64,000 nt of DNA, taken from contig NZ_PVTR01000006.1 of assembly GCF_003003005.1 (NCBI RefSeq), positions 156,704-220,703 on the forward strand. Direction: 5' to 3'. A model generated the notes under the pieces. The model worked only from the letters and a program-made list of their open reading frames with translations. It was not told the DNA's origin and ran no database searches. A program made the translations under genes and the position numbers. This DNA is from Mongoliibacter ruber. GTDB lineage: Bacteria; Bacteroidota; Bacteroidia; Cytophagales; Cyclobacteriaceae. This document shows positions 37,443-45,332 of this stretch, one piece after another; positions within the stretch are counted from its first letter, which is position 1; the number at the start of each line of letters is the position of its first letter.

Positions 37443-37473
37443 CTTTCAAACACAAAACAACTTAACACTTTAT

Positions 37474-38970
37474 CTAATCTATTTTAATTTCGAAGTAATA
37501 TTCTTGACCATTAGGATACACACCCAATACAACAATTTCTTCTCCTTGATTGTTTTTCAAAATTTCCGAAAGATCTTCGGCTCCTGTAATTCTGTACCTG
37601 CCATCAGATCCTATCACCGAAGTAATGATAAACCCTACTTTGGCACCTGATTTTTTCCAAGTATCATTGTCTATCGTCACAATTGCAGCACCTCCCTGAA
37701 TATTTAGTCTCGTTTTGGCATCTGCTTTCACATCTTCAAATGTCACACCGCTGAAAGTCGTTCTCCTTGGTGCTTCTTTTCTAATGATTTTGGTGTCTCC
37801 GGTAATGTTTTTCAAAGTGGCTTTGGTAGTCTGCTCTTGACCTTTTCTTAAGTATCTGACATCTACTTTGTCACCAGGTCTTTTTCTCGCTACCATTTCT
37901 TGTAGTTGGGCTACGTTATGAGTTTCAGAGCCATCTACACCAATAATGATATCGCCTTTTTTCAATCCGGCTTCTTCTCCACCTGAACCTTCATTTACCT
38001 CACTGATATATACTCCTCTGCTGACATCAAATTTTTCTCCAAGGTATTCCTCCAATTCTGGACTCACATCTCTGATCTGAACACCTAAAAGACCCCTTTG
38101 AACTGCACCAAACTCCAATAAATCATCCATTACTTTTTTCACAATAGATGTCGGAACAGCAAATGCATAGCCATTGAATGTGCCCGTACGGGAAGCAATA
38201 GCAGTATTGATACCTATCAACTCTCCCGCTAGGTTGACCAATGCACCACCTGAGTTACCTGGGTTGACTACTGCATCTGTCTGAAGGAAAGATTCTATCT
38301 GTAAGTTATTTTCCATGTCTCTCAGAATACCGATGTTTCTTGCTTTGGCACTGATAATCCCAGCAGTCACGGTAGAAGTAAGGTCAAATGGATTACCTAC
38401 AGCCAATACCCACTCTCCTACATTCACTTGATCAGAATCACCAAACCTTACAAAAGGAAGACCTTTCGCTTCAATTTTGATCAAGGCCAAATCAGTAGTA
38501 GGATCTGTACCGATCACCCTTGCTGAGTACCTTGTATTGTCTTCTAATGAAATGTCAATTCGGCTGGCATTTTCTATTACGTGGTTGTTGGTTACAATAT
38601 ACCCATCCTCAGATATGATTACTCCAGAACCTGAACTTCGGCCTTCTCTGGGCGCACCTCCCCTGTCAGGAGACCTAAAGCCAAAGAATTCCTCAAAAGG
38701 ATCGGCTCCTCTTTGTCTTTGAGATACTGTAACACTACTTCTGACGTGCACCACAGCAGGTGTCACCATCTGAGCAGATGCCACAAAATTGATCCCATCA
38801 GGTACCGTAAACTTGTCATTGGATAACCAATTGACCAAACTTGTATCTTGTTTGTCTGTAAAATTGTTAGCGGAATTTTGCTTCGAAAGGTAACTTGCAC
38901 CTGCCAAGGCAACTACTCCTCCAATCAATGAAGCGAGAATGATTCCAAGGAAGAACTGCTTTTTATTCAT
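37474..38970 (-). CDS. DegP/DegQ/HtrA-type periplasmic serine protease
   Basis: I start at 38970, where a signal-anchor begins (MNKKQFFLGIILASLIGG); 19 further in-frame codons upstream lack support. The 498-residue protein has a trypsin-like domain with the triad His130 (TNNHVIEN), Asp160 (TDLALIKI) and Ser240 (PGNSGGAL), and two PDZ domains at about 285-375 and 395-490. HtrA proteases degrade or refold misfolded envelope proteins. It lies on the same strand as the Hsp20 gene (179 bp apart), a small stress-response neighbourhood. Confidence 0.94.
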   Translation of the reverse strand: MNKKQFFLGIILASLIGGVVALAGASYLSKQNSANNFTDKQDTSLVNWLSNDKFTVPDGINFVASAQMVTPAVVHVRSSVTVSQRQRGADPFEEFFGFRSPDRGGAPREGRSSGSGVIISEDGYIVTNNHVIENASRIDISLEDNTRYSARVIGTDPTTDLALIKIEAKGLPFVRFGDSDQVNVGEWVLAVGNPFDLTSTVTAGIISAKARNIGILRDMENNLQIESFLQTDAVVNPGNSGGALVNLAGELIGINTAIASRTGTFNGYAFAVPTSIVKKVMDDLLEFGAVQRGLLGVQIRDVSPELEEYLGEKFDVSRGVYISEVNEGSGGEEAGLKKGDIIIGVDGSETHNVAQLQEMVARKRPGDKVDVRYLRKGQEQTTKATLKNITGDTKIIRKEAPRRTTFSGVTFEDVKADAKTRLNIQGGAAIVTIDNDTWKKSGAKVGFIITSVIGSDGRYRITGAEDLSEILKNNQGEEIVVLGVYPNGQEYYFEIKID

Positions 38971-39149
38971 TTTATGGGTTTTTAAGTTATGCTTGTTTGC
39001 ACGTAATTTTTCTCTAAGAGATCGCAAATACCAGACATTTTATTTAAATGTATCTGGCTTTTAACAAGGATTAACGAGCCATTATTGAGCATTAGAGCCA
39101 AACTGATACAATCTAAACAAAAAAACAGGACGGGGGTTTCTCTAATTCC

Positions 39150-39578
39150 CTATTTTACTTCTATTGTAGCCTTATTTATTTTCTTTTCAGTCTTTGGAAG
39201 TGTGACTTTCAATAGGCCATCTTCGTATTTTGCCGAAATATTCTCTACCTGTACATCTTCTGGAAGGTAGAATGATCTGCTGAATGATCCAAAATGGGTC
39301 TCAATTGAATGAAAATTCTTCCCTTCTTTTTTCTCTTCCATTTTCCTTTCTCCAGAAATGGTAAGCCTTCCATCTACAATTTCCAAATGAAAATCTGACT
39401 TCTTCATTCCCGGAACAGAAACATGGACATCATACTTATCATTTTCTTCAGCAATATCCACAGCAGGGGTAAATTGTTTCACATTTTGGCCAATGCTGTC
39501 ATTGAAGAATTTATCCAACATGCTTGAAAATGTAGTTGGATATTGGGTTTCGAGGTTGTTGTATCTTGCGAGTTTCAT
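39150..39578 (-). CDS. Hsp20/alpha-crystallin-type small heat-shock protein
   Basis: A 142-residue chaperone. The N-terminal arm of about 35 residues has the common LDKFFNDS segment, followed by the alpha-crystallin beta-sandwich (about 38-130) with VPGMKKSDFHLEI and the final GLLKVTLPK. The C-terminal extension is short (INKATIEVK) and lacks a clear IxI/V motif, which normally links dimers into oligomers. The protein holds unfolding proteins in the cytoplasm. It is divergent from the MscS-type channel gene, with a 210-bp region carrying a nested hairpin. Confidence 0.92.
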   Translation of the reverse strand: MKLARYNNLETQYPTTFSSMLDKFFNDSIGQNVKQFTPAVDIAEENDKYDVHVSVPGMKKSDFHLEIVDGRLTISGERKMEEKKEGKNFHSIETHFGSFSRSFYLPEDVQVENISAKYEDGLLKVTLPKTEKKINKATIEVK

Positions 39579-39661
39579 TTGATAGAATGTTTTGGTAAAT
39601 AGATTGAAATTATCACAATAATTCTTTCATAAATTGTATACCAAAGAAGATTATATGTCAG

Positions 39662-39716
39662 TATGGCTTTAAAATAGGTAAAAACCTATGAAAACAAGCC
39701 AATATGGCATATAAAA
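39662..39716. promoter_or_regulatory. Nested hairpin and direct repeats in the hsp20/mscS divergent region
   Basis: A perfect hairpin ATAGGT-AAAA-ACCTAT (39674-39689) lies inside a second pairing GGCTT (39665-39669) with AAGCC (39696-39700). TATGGC followed by T/A-rich sequence occurs at both 39662 and 39703. Its place between a heat-shock gene and a divergent gene suits an operator, but it is not a CIRCE element (no TTAGCACTC). Confidence 0.4.
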
Positions 39717-39788
39717 CATCACTCGCGCCTTACAGATATGACGTTTAGCCATTCAATTCAAATTTTGACTATCTTTAAAATAAAAACT

Positions 39789-42284
39789 ATGCGGGCTTTT
39801 AATTTGACCGGGATTCTACTTGTATTGCTGTTGACGCTGATTTTTAGGCCAACAAATGCTCAAGAAGCACAAAGCGAAAGGTCGATTGATACCATTCTTG
39901 TAAACAATCCTTCAGTAGACACTGTGTATGCAAATAGCCGGCAGTCAATTCCTACTTTGGAAGCCAGTATACAAAAAACCCAGGAATACACTTTTAAAAT
40001 TGGGAGAATCACAAGAATACTCAAAAAAGACTTCGACACTTTAAGTATAAACAATATCATTCCGCCTACAGAAAGGTTTATCAACACCGTTGAATCACGA
40101 CTCTTGGACCCGGACTCAAGGATCAACCTGAGGTATATAAATGCGCTGATAAATTGGCATGACGGCACCGCTGACGGATTGGTCCAAGCCGAAAGAATTA
40201 TAAATAACAGGATCCAAGAATTGGCCATTGTCAAACAGAAACTCGACTCAATAAGGCAAGATCCCATTTTTACCAGCAAGCTAAGAGATACCACACTACT
40301 TCCCGAGTACCAGCGAACCATCAACACACTTCGATCTAATTTCGAAAAATCTGATAGCAGTCTTAATGTACAAAGGCTCAAAGCCGCTACATATCAATCC
40401 AGGGTATCAAACTTCAGCATCCGCATAAACGAGATAGACGAGAGGCTACATGCCGAAAAGAGAAATCTTGAAAATGCCCTTTTCTCTAAAGAGACAAATT
40501 TCATCTGGGAACCTAAAGACCTTCCAAACACCGAAAGGCTTTCCCATGTGTTTAGAGATTCTCTCAGATTCAATATTATCATTTTACAGGGATACATTGC
40601 AAACCACCTCGGTATCAGCTTCTTTTTATTGGTTTTGGTGTTTTTGATCTATTATTGGCTCAGTACCAACCTGAAAAAAATTAGGAGTGAAAAGGAATTT
40701 GCAACCATTATCCTAAGCAGGGTGCGTTATGTAACTATATACCCAAGGCTGTCAAGTCTATTGCTAATCTTGGCGATAGCTCCGTTTTTCTATCCAAATC
40801 CTCCGATTTCATTTTTTGCCTTGATATTGATTATAATGGTTGGGATTTCAGGAATATTGTTGTCACGAAGAATCGGCAAAAGTGGAATGAAGGTATGGCT
40901 GATGATATTTGGGCTTTTCCTCATCAGCACGGCTAGCAACTTATACTGGGAGATTGCTTTTCAAGAAAGATGGCACCTTTTGTTTTTCAGCACTATCGGC
41001 ATTCTACTGGGATTCAGGCTAATCAAGTTACAGAAACAGGATAGTGAATTAATCCCGAAATATGTCCATATCCTAGCCAAAATCTATATTGCTTTTTGTT
41101 CTGTGTCTATTTTTGCGAATGTTTTAGGCAGATTTAGCTTGGGTAAGATGATCGGAATCACAGCTACCATAAGCTTGATGCATGCCATCAGTTTGATCAT
41201 TTTCATCATCATTATCAAAGAATTAATCTATCTTCAAATAGAAGTGAGCAGGAAAAATGAAAGTGAGTTGACATCGGTGATTGACTTTTATGATATCCAG
41301 AAAAGAATAAACAGCATGTTTTCCTACTTGGCCATCACCATTTGGGCATTCTACTTTTTTGCGAGCATGAATATATTGGAAACACTTCTGGAATGGTCAG
41401 GCAATTTCTTGTCCCAACCGCGAAGTATTCTGAATGCATCCTTTACCTTCGCTCAAATAGCTGTGTTTTTCTTGGTTGTATACATTGCTACTTTTTTGGC
41501 AAACACCGTTGCATACATTGCCAATATTAAAGACCAGCAAAATGAAAGTACAAGAAACAAAAAGCTTGGGTCTTCTATTCTCCTGATTCGTCTTGCAGTA
41601 TTGACAATTGGTTTTTTGATTGCCATTGCAGCATCCGGAATTCCTGTAGATAAAATAGCCATTGTCCTTGGTGCGCTTTCCGTCGGTATAGGTTTTGGTT
41701 TACAGACAATAGTCAATAACCTGGTTTCTGGGGTTATTCTCGCATTTGAAAGACCTATTCAAATCGGAGATGTCATTCAAGTGGGGTCTATTGAGGGAAT
41801 TGTTAGAGAAATCGGTATTCGCGCCAGTAAAATCAAAAACTGGGATGGTGCAGAAGTCATCATTCCAAACGGAGACCTTTTAGCCCAGCAACTGACCAAC
41901 TGGACCTTATCCGATAAGCAAAGAAGAATAGAATTGATTATTGGTGTCAGTTACAATGCCGACATGGACAAAGTGACCGAGCTAATCCAGAAAGAATTGG
42001 ACAGAGATGAAATCCTTAAAAAGCCGATAGCCAGAGTTTACATGCAGACCTTTGGAGACAATTCGGTAAACTTCAGGGTTCTATTTTGGGTCAATGATAT
42101 TGACATTTGGGTAATTCTCCGAGATCAGGTAATGCGCGGGATTTGGAAGGCGTTCAAGGATCATGGTGTAGAAATCCCATTCCCTCAAAGGGATTTGCAT
42201 GTCAAAAGTTTCCCTGGCTTGATCAAAGAAACAATCTCAAAGCCTTTCCCGAAAGATGAGCCCGATGAAGACAAAAAAACCTGA
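39789..42284 (+). CDS. Large MscS-family mechanosensitive channel with an extended periplasmic domain
   Basis: An 831-residue protein from the ATG at 39789, which begins a signal peptide (ending PTNAQ). About 240 residues of periplasmic helical domain follow, then roughly eight extra membrane helices (about 260-600) and the MscS core: the pore helix region VDKIAIVLGALSVGIGFGLQ near 620-640, then NNLVSGVILAFERPIQIGD and the cytoplasmic beta and alpha/beta domains to about 810. The architecture resembles MscK/MscM-type relatives. Such channels release solutes on osmotic downshift. It is monocistronic, and its stop codon lies inside its own terminator stem. Confidence 0.92.
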   Translation: MRAFNLTGILLVLLLTLIFRPTNAQEAQSERSIDTILVNNPSVDTVYANSRQSIPTLEASIQKTQEYTFKIGRITRILKKDFDTLSINNIIPPTERFINTVESRLLDPDSRINLRYINALINWHDGTADGLVQAERIINNRIQELAIVKQKLDSIRQDPIFTSKLRDTTLLPEYQRTINTLRSNFEKSDSSLNVQRLKAATYQSRVSNFSIRINEIDERLHAEKRNLENALFSKETNFIWEPKDLPNTERLSHVFRDSLRFNIIILQGYIANHLGISFFLLVLVFLIYYWLSTNLKKIRSEKEFATIILSRVRYVTIYPRLSSLLLILAIAPFFYPNPPISFFALILIIMVGISGILLSRRIGKSGMKVWLMIFGLFLISTASNLYWEIAFQERWHLLFFSTIGILLGFRLIKLQKQDSELIPKYVHILAKIYIAFCSVSIFANVLGRFSLGKMIGITATISLMHAISLIIFIIIIKELIYLQIEVSRKNESELTSVIDFYDIQKRINSMFSYLAITIWAFYFFASMNILETLLEWSGNFLSQPRSILNASFTFAQIAVFFLVVYIATFLANTVAYIANIKDQQNESTRNKKLGSSILLIRLAVLTIGFLIAIAASGIPVDKIAIVLGALSVGIGFGLQTIVNNLVSGVILAFERPIQIGDVIQVGSIEGIVREIGIRASKIKNWDGAEVIIPNGDLLAQQLTNWTLSDKQRRIELIIGVSYNADMDKVTELIQKELDRDEILKKPIARVYMQTFGDNSVNFRVLFWVNDIDIWVILRDQVMRGIWKAFKDHGVEIPFPQRDLHVKSFPGLIKETISKPFPKDEPDEDKKT

Positions 42285-42307
42285 TAGAGACATCTCTATC
42301 AGGTTTT
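42276..42307 (+). terminator. Intrinsic terminator of the MscS-type gene
   Basis: A 15-bp perfect stem (42276-42290 with 42293-42307; core CCTGATAGAGA) and a 2-base loop, followed by T4. The gene's TGA at 42282-42284 is part of the 5' arm. Confidence 0.8.
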
Positions 42308-42453
42308 CCTATACCTGTCTGATATATTAATATGCCAATAGCCTTATGTTTCTTATTAATTGATATCTAGTAGTATGAGAAATCGAATTAAGAAATCATT
42401 GCCTGTTTCAAAATTTTAAGCGGTTAACGTATTCCTACAAACACTCAGATTAG

Positions 42454-43230
42454 TCAGTTTCTCCTTTGCCTAATACCTTCATAAATTACTACTGCAGCGG
42501 AAACAGAAACATTCAAACTTTCAATATTTCCTGCCAGAGGTATTTTTACGAATTCATCTGATATGCCAATCAATTCTTGAGAGATCCCATCTTCTTCAGA
42601 ACCCATGATCAAAGCAGTAGGTAAAGTATAATCGGCCTCATACATGAGTCTTTCGGTCTTTTCAGTGACACTCACGATATTCAACCCCATTTTTTTGAGG
42701 TCTTTTACTGTGTAATAAAGGTTTTTTGCCCTGCAAACCGGAAGATGGTTGAGTGCTCCTGCAGAAGTTTTTACTGCATCAGAATTGATCTGAGCACTGC
42801 CTTTTTCAGGTATCACAATGGCATGCACACCTGCGCAATCAGCTGTTCTAGCAATAGCACCAAAATTTCTCACATCCGTAATCCTGTCCAAGACCAAAAT
42901 CATCGGAGCAATACCTTTAGAGAAGCATTCTTCGATCACATTGTCCAGAGATGCATATTGGATTGCAGACATGTGGGCTACTACACCTTGATGGTTTTTT
43001 CTTGTAATCCTGTTGAGTTTGCCATCCGGAACCCTCACGACCGGAATTCTTTCCTGCTTGGCCAATTTTAAAAGTTCTTTGACCAGTTCATTGTTGACTT
43101 CCTTGTCTACAAGAATCTTGTCAATATCCTTTTGTGCACTGATGGCCTCCATGACCGCCCTTGTTCCAAAAATAAAATCTTTTTCGTTTTCTCCTTTATT
43201 GATCAGAAATCCATCTGTCCGCTTCTCCAT
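42454..43230 (-). CDS. rlmB: 23S rRNA (guanosine-2'-O-)-methyltransferase, TrmH/RlmB family
   Basis: I start at 43230 (MEKRTDGFL); an in-frame ATG at 43251 is further inside the upstream gene. The 258-residue protein has the N-terminal substrate-binding domain (IFGTRAVMEAI) and the SPOUT knot: motif 1 ILDRITDVRNFGAIARTAD, motif 2 ALIMGSEEDGIS and motif 3 IPLAGNIESLNVSVSAAV. RlmB methylates G2251 of E. coli 23S rRNA; the symbol is a family-level call. It overlaps the GWxTD gene by 28 bp and is co-transcribed with it. Confidence 0.9.
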   Translation of the reverse strand: MEKRTDGFLINKGENEKDFIFGTRAVMEAISAQKDIDKILVDKEVNNELVKELLKLAKQERIPVVRVPDGKLNRITRKNHQGVVAHMSAIQYASLDNVIEECFSKGIAPMILVLDRITDVRNFGAIARTADCAGVHAIVIPEKGSAQINSDAVKTSAGALNHLPVCRAKNLYYTVKDLKKMGLNIVSVTEKTERLMYEADYTLPTALIMGSEEDGISQELIGISDEFVKIPLAGNIESLNVSVSAAVVIYEGIRQRRN

Positions 43231-44453
43231 AATGTAATGCTTTTGAACCACTCCGGCTGTAGGCTTCTTGAGCGGTTAAGTATATAATAATTTGGGGTCA
43301 AAATATTTTTGACGCGTGCAAAGGTAAAAGTAATTTTCGAATTAGAGTTAGCAATGAGATAAGACCAGATTTCACCATTCATTTTAAAAGACACTTCATT
43401 AGGTGGCCCCATCACGGTGTAGACCATGCCTCGGTCTGTTTTCCAACCTTCTTTGAAATCTGTAAATAATATATTTGCAAACTCGATTTGCTTGAAGTAC
43501 TCTCTGATCAACTTTTTAGCTTGGTCTTCATCTTTCGTCAATCCTATCCAGTATTGATCTAGCGCAATTTTTTTATCTTCAGCCTCATTGAGGGCTTCAT
43601 GCTCTTTTCTCGTTGATATATAGGCCACCATTTCTACCATTTCATCATAGTCTTGTACTTTGGGGAAAGCATCATTTACTGTTCTAAGCATCATCCCTTT
43701 TGTGGAATTGGTGTCGGATTGAATGAAATAATAGCCATCATCTTCAAATTTTTTAGGGGTATTCAATAAGAAATCACCTTGATAATTGACAGTTACCTCT
43801 CGGGGAACTGCAGCTGGCCTGATTTCCATGGGAGGCAATGGCACATCAAAAGTAGCAGGGTAATGAAATTTATGTAAACTGACTGGTCCTGCACCTTTGA
43901 ATTCGAGCGCATCATTTTTAACCATAAAATTTTGATCAAAAGGGATTTGATCACCATAGTAAGCCCAAAAATCAGGATAGCCAAAAACAAATGGGCTGAT
44001 CAAATCTGCATGGTAATAATACTCATCACCTTGTCTTGTATCTGTTGCTCGCAGCAATGCGAAAGCCATTTCCTGATCTTCGGGTATGGTTACTGTCTTT
44101 TCAAAATAAAAATGAAAATTAGTCTCCCTGACTAGGTCCGCCTCAGTCAGATTGACCATGTTCTGTGCAGTAATAGGCTCTTGAAAGGATGAAAGAATAC
44201 CATATGAGAAGTTATAGACTCCAAACTCAATGTTTTCTTCGATTTTTTCTACAGGCATCTGCAACACAAAAGACCTTTCACCTTCTTTGACGGGGATCAC
44301 TTTTGGAGCAATTCTTGAATACCTTGAATACCTCAAAGACTGATTCAGCTGCTCGAGGGTCTGCTGGGCATTTGCAAGAAATGGAAAGGCAATAAGGATA
44401 AGAATTAGTCCTGAAATGGGGTTAAATTTTGAACTGATTTTTTGTCTGATCAT
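43203..44453 (-). CDS. GWxTD domain-containing secreted protein
   Basis: A 416-residue protein with a signal peptide (ending FLANAQ, about residue 29). The first 250 residues are beta-rich. The C-terminal part (about 270-416) is the GWxTD domain, named for the GWKTD seen here, followed by DRGMVYTVMGPPNE and EIWSYLIANSNSKITF. The domain is widespread in Bacteroidota and Acidobacteria; its function is unknown to me. It is the first gene of a two-gene unit with rlmB. The pairing of a secreted protein with an rRNA methyltransferase is probably just economy of space. Confidence 0.88.
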   Translation of the reverse strand: MIRQKISSKFNPISGLILILIAFPFLANAQQTLEQLNQSLRYSRYSRIAPKVIPVKEGERSFVLQMPVEKIEENIEFGVYNFSYGILSSFQEPITAQNMVNLTEADLVRETNFHFYFEKTVTIPEDQEMAFALLRATDTRQGDEYYYHADLISPFVFGYPDFWAYYGDQIPFDQNFMVKNDALEFKGAGPVSLHKFHYPATFDVPLPPMEIRPAAVPREVTVNYQGDFLLNTPKKFEDDGYYFIQSDTNSTKGMMLRTVNDAFPKVQDYDEMVEMVAYISTRKEHEALNEAEDKKIALDQYWIGLTKDEDQAKKLIREYFKQIEFANILFTDFKEGWKTDRGMVYTVMGPPNEVSFKMNGEIWSYLIANSNSKITFTFARVKNILTPNYYILNRSRSLQPEWFKSITLWRSGQMDF

Positions 44454-44473
44454 CTGCTTTTAAAAATTAAGCT

Positions 44474-44481
44474 TATTTTTG
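44474..44481 (+). promoter_or_regulatory. Possible -7 promoter box of the methyltransferase gene
   Basis: TATTTTTG matches the TAnnTTTG -7 box exactly, 22 bases before the start codon. No convincing -33 TTG is seen at the usual distance. Confidence 0.4.
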
Positions 44482-44502
44482 CTCAAATTAATGAAATTTT
44501 AA

Positions 44503-45279
44503 ATGGCTACCTATACAACGGAAATCACTTCTGATAAGTTGGTGAGTGATAATCCCATCCACCAAAGACTTTTAAAGGCATATATCGCTGCAAAACCGAT
44601 GGTAAAAGGAGACTTATTGGAAGTCGGCTGCGGGGAAGGAAGGGGCGTAGAAGTGCTATTGAAGCATGTAGACTCCTACCTTGGATTGGACAAGATTCAG
44701 GAGGTAATCGAAAGTCTTTCCTCAAAATACCCAAAAGCACTGTTTCAGCAAGCTGTCATTCCACCTTTTAAAGATATCGAAGATAACAGTTTTGACACAG
44801 TGGTAAGCTTTCAGGTGATAGAGCATATCGAAAATGACAAACTTTTTTTACAGGAAATCTACCGTGTTCTACGACCAGGTGGAAAGGCTATCATTTCAAC
44901 TCCAAATATCAGACATACGCTTTCGAGAAATCCATGGCACATCCGGGAGTACACCGCTCCACAATTGCAGCGCTTGTGCGAAGCTATTTTTGATGAGGTA
45001 GAAACAATGGGTATAGGAGGCAACTCCAAAGTTTGGAATTACCATGAAGCCAACAGGAAATCTGTCAATAAGATTATGCGCTTTGATATTTTAAATCTCC
45101 AATATAGACTTCCTGCAGCAGTCTTGAGATGGCCTTATGAAGTACTGAACAGAATTAATAGAAACAAACTTCACAAACAGCAAGGACAACAAGTCACGGA
45201 TATTACTGAAAGGGATTATCAACTTGTAGCCCATCCTGATAAAGGTTTAGACCTTTTTTATGTATTGAAAAAGTCATAA
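44503..45279 (+). CDS. Class I SAM-dependent methyltransferase
   Basis: A 258-residue soluble enzyme. Motif I is LLEVGCGEGRG (near 39-49), with the acidic residue in YLGLDKIQEV, motif II at DNSFDTVVSFQVIEH and motif III at VLRPGGKAIISTPN. This is the methyltransf_11 type. The substrate (a small molecule, lipid or sugar) cannot be inferred. A basic C-terminal third (RINRNKLHKQQ) may bind an anionic partner. It is divergent from the GWxTD gene and convergent with the GT117 gene across a shared terminator. Confidence 0.88.
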   Translation: MATYTTEITSDKLVSDNPIHQRLLKAYIAAKPMVKGDLLEVGCGEGRGVEVLLKHVDSYLGLDKIQEVIESLSSKYPKALFQQAVIPPFKDIEDNSFDTVVSFQVIEHIENDKLFLQEIYRVLRPGGKAIISTPNIRHTLSRNPWHIREYTAPQLQRLCEAIFDEVETMGIGGNSKVWNYHEANRKSVNKIMRFDILNLQYRLPAAVLRWPYEVLNRINRNKLHKQQGQQVTDITERDYQLVAHPDKGLDLFYVLKKS

Positions 45280-45314
45280 AAAAATCCGAACCGATAGTAT
45301 CAGTCCGGATTTTT
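45280..45314. terminator. Bidirectional intrinsic terminator
   Basis: A stem of 12 positions with one mismatch (45280-45291 with 45303-45314), core ATCCG, with a small GAT/ATC pairing in the loop and A/T runs on both sides. It lies between the convergent methyltransferase and GT117 genes. Confidence 0.75.
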
Positions 45315-45332
45315 GATTGCAAACCAAACAAA

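Noticed and set aside
37261..37455. A 64-residue Arg-rich minus-strand frame
   Set aside because: It is built from TTAGCG/CTGCG-type short repeats and contains the protease terminator, so it is most likely spurious.
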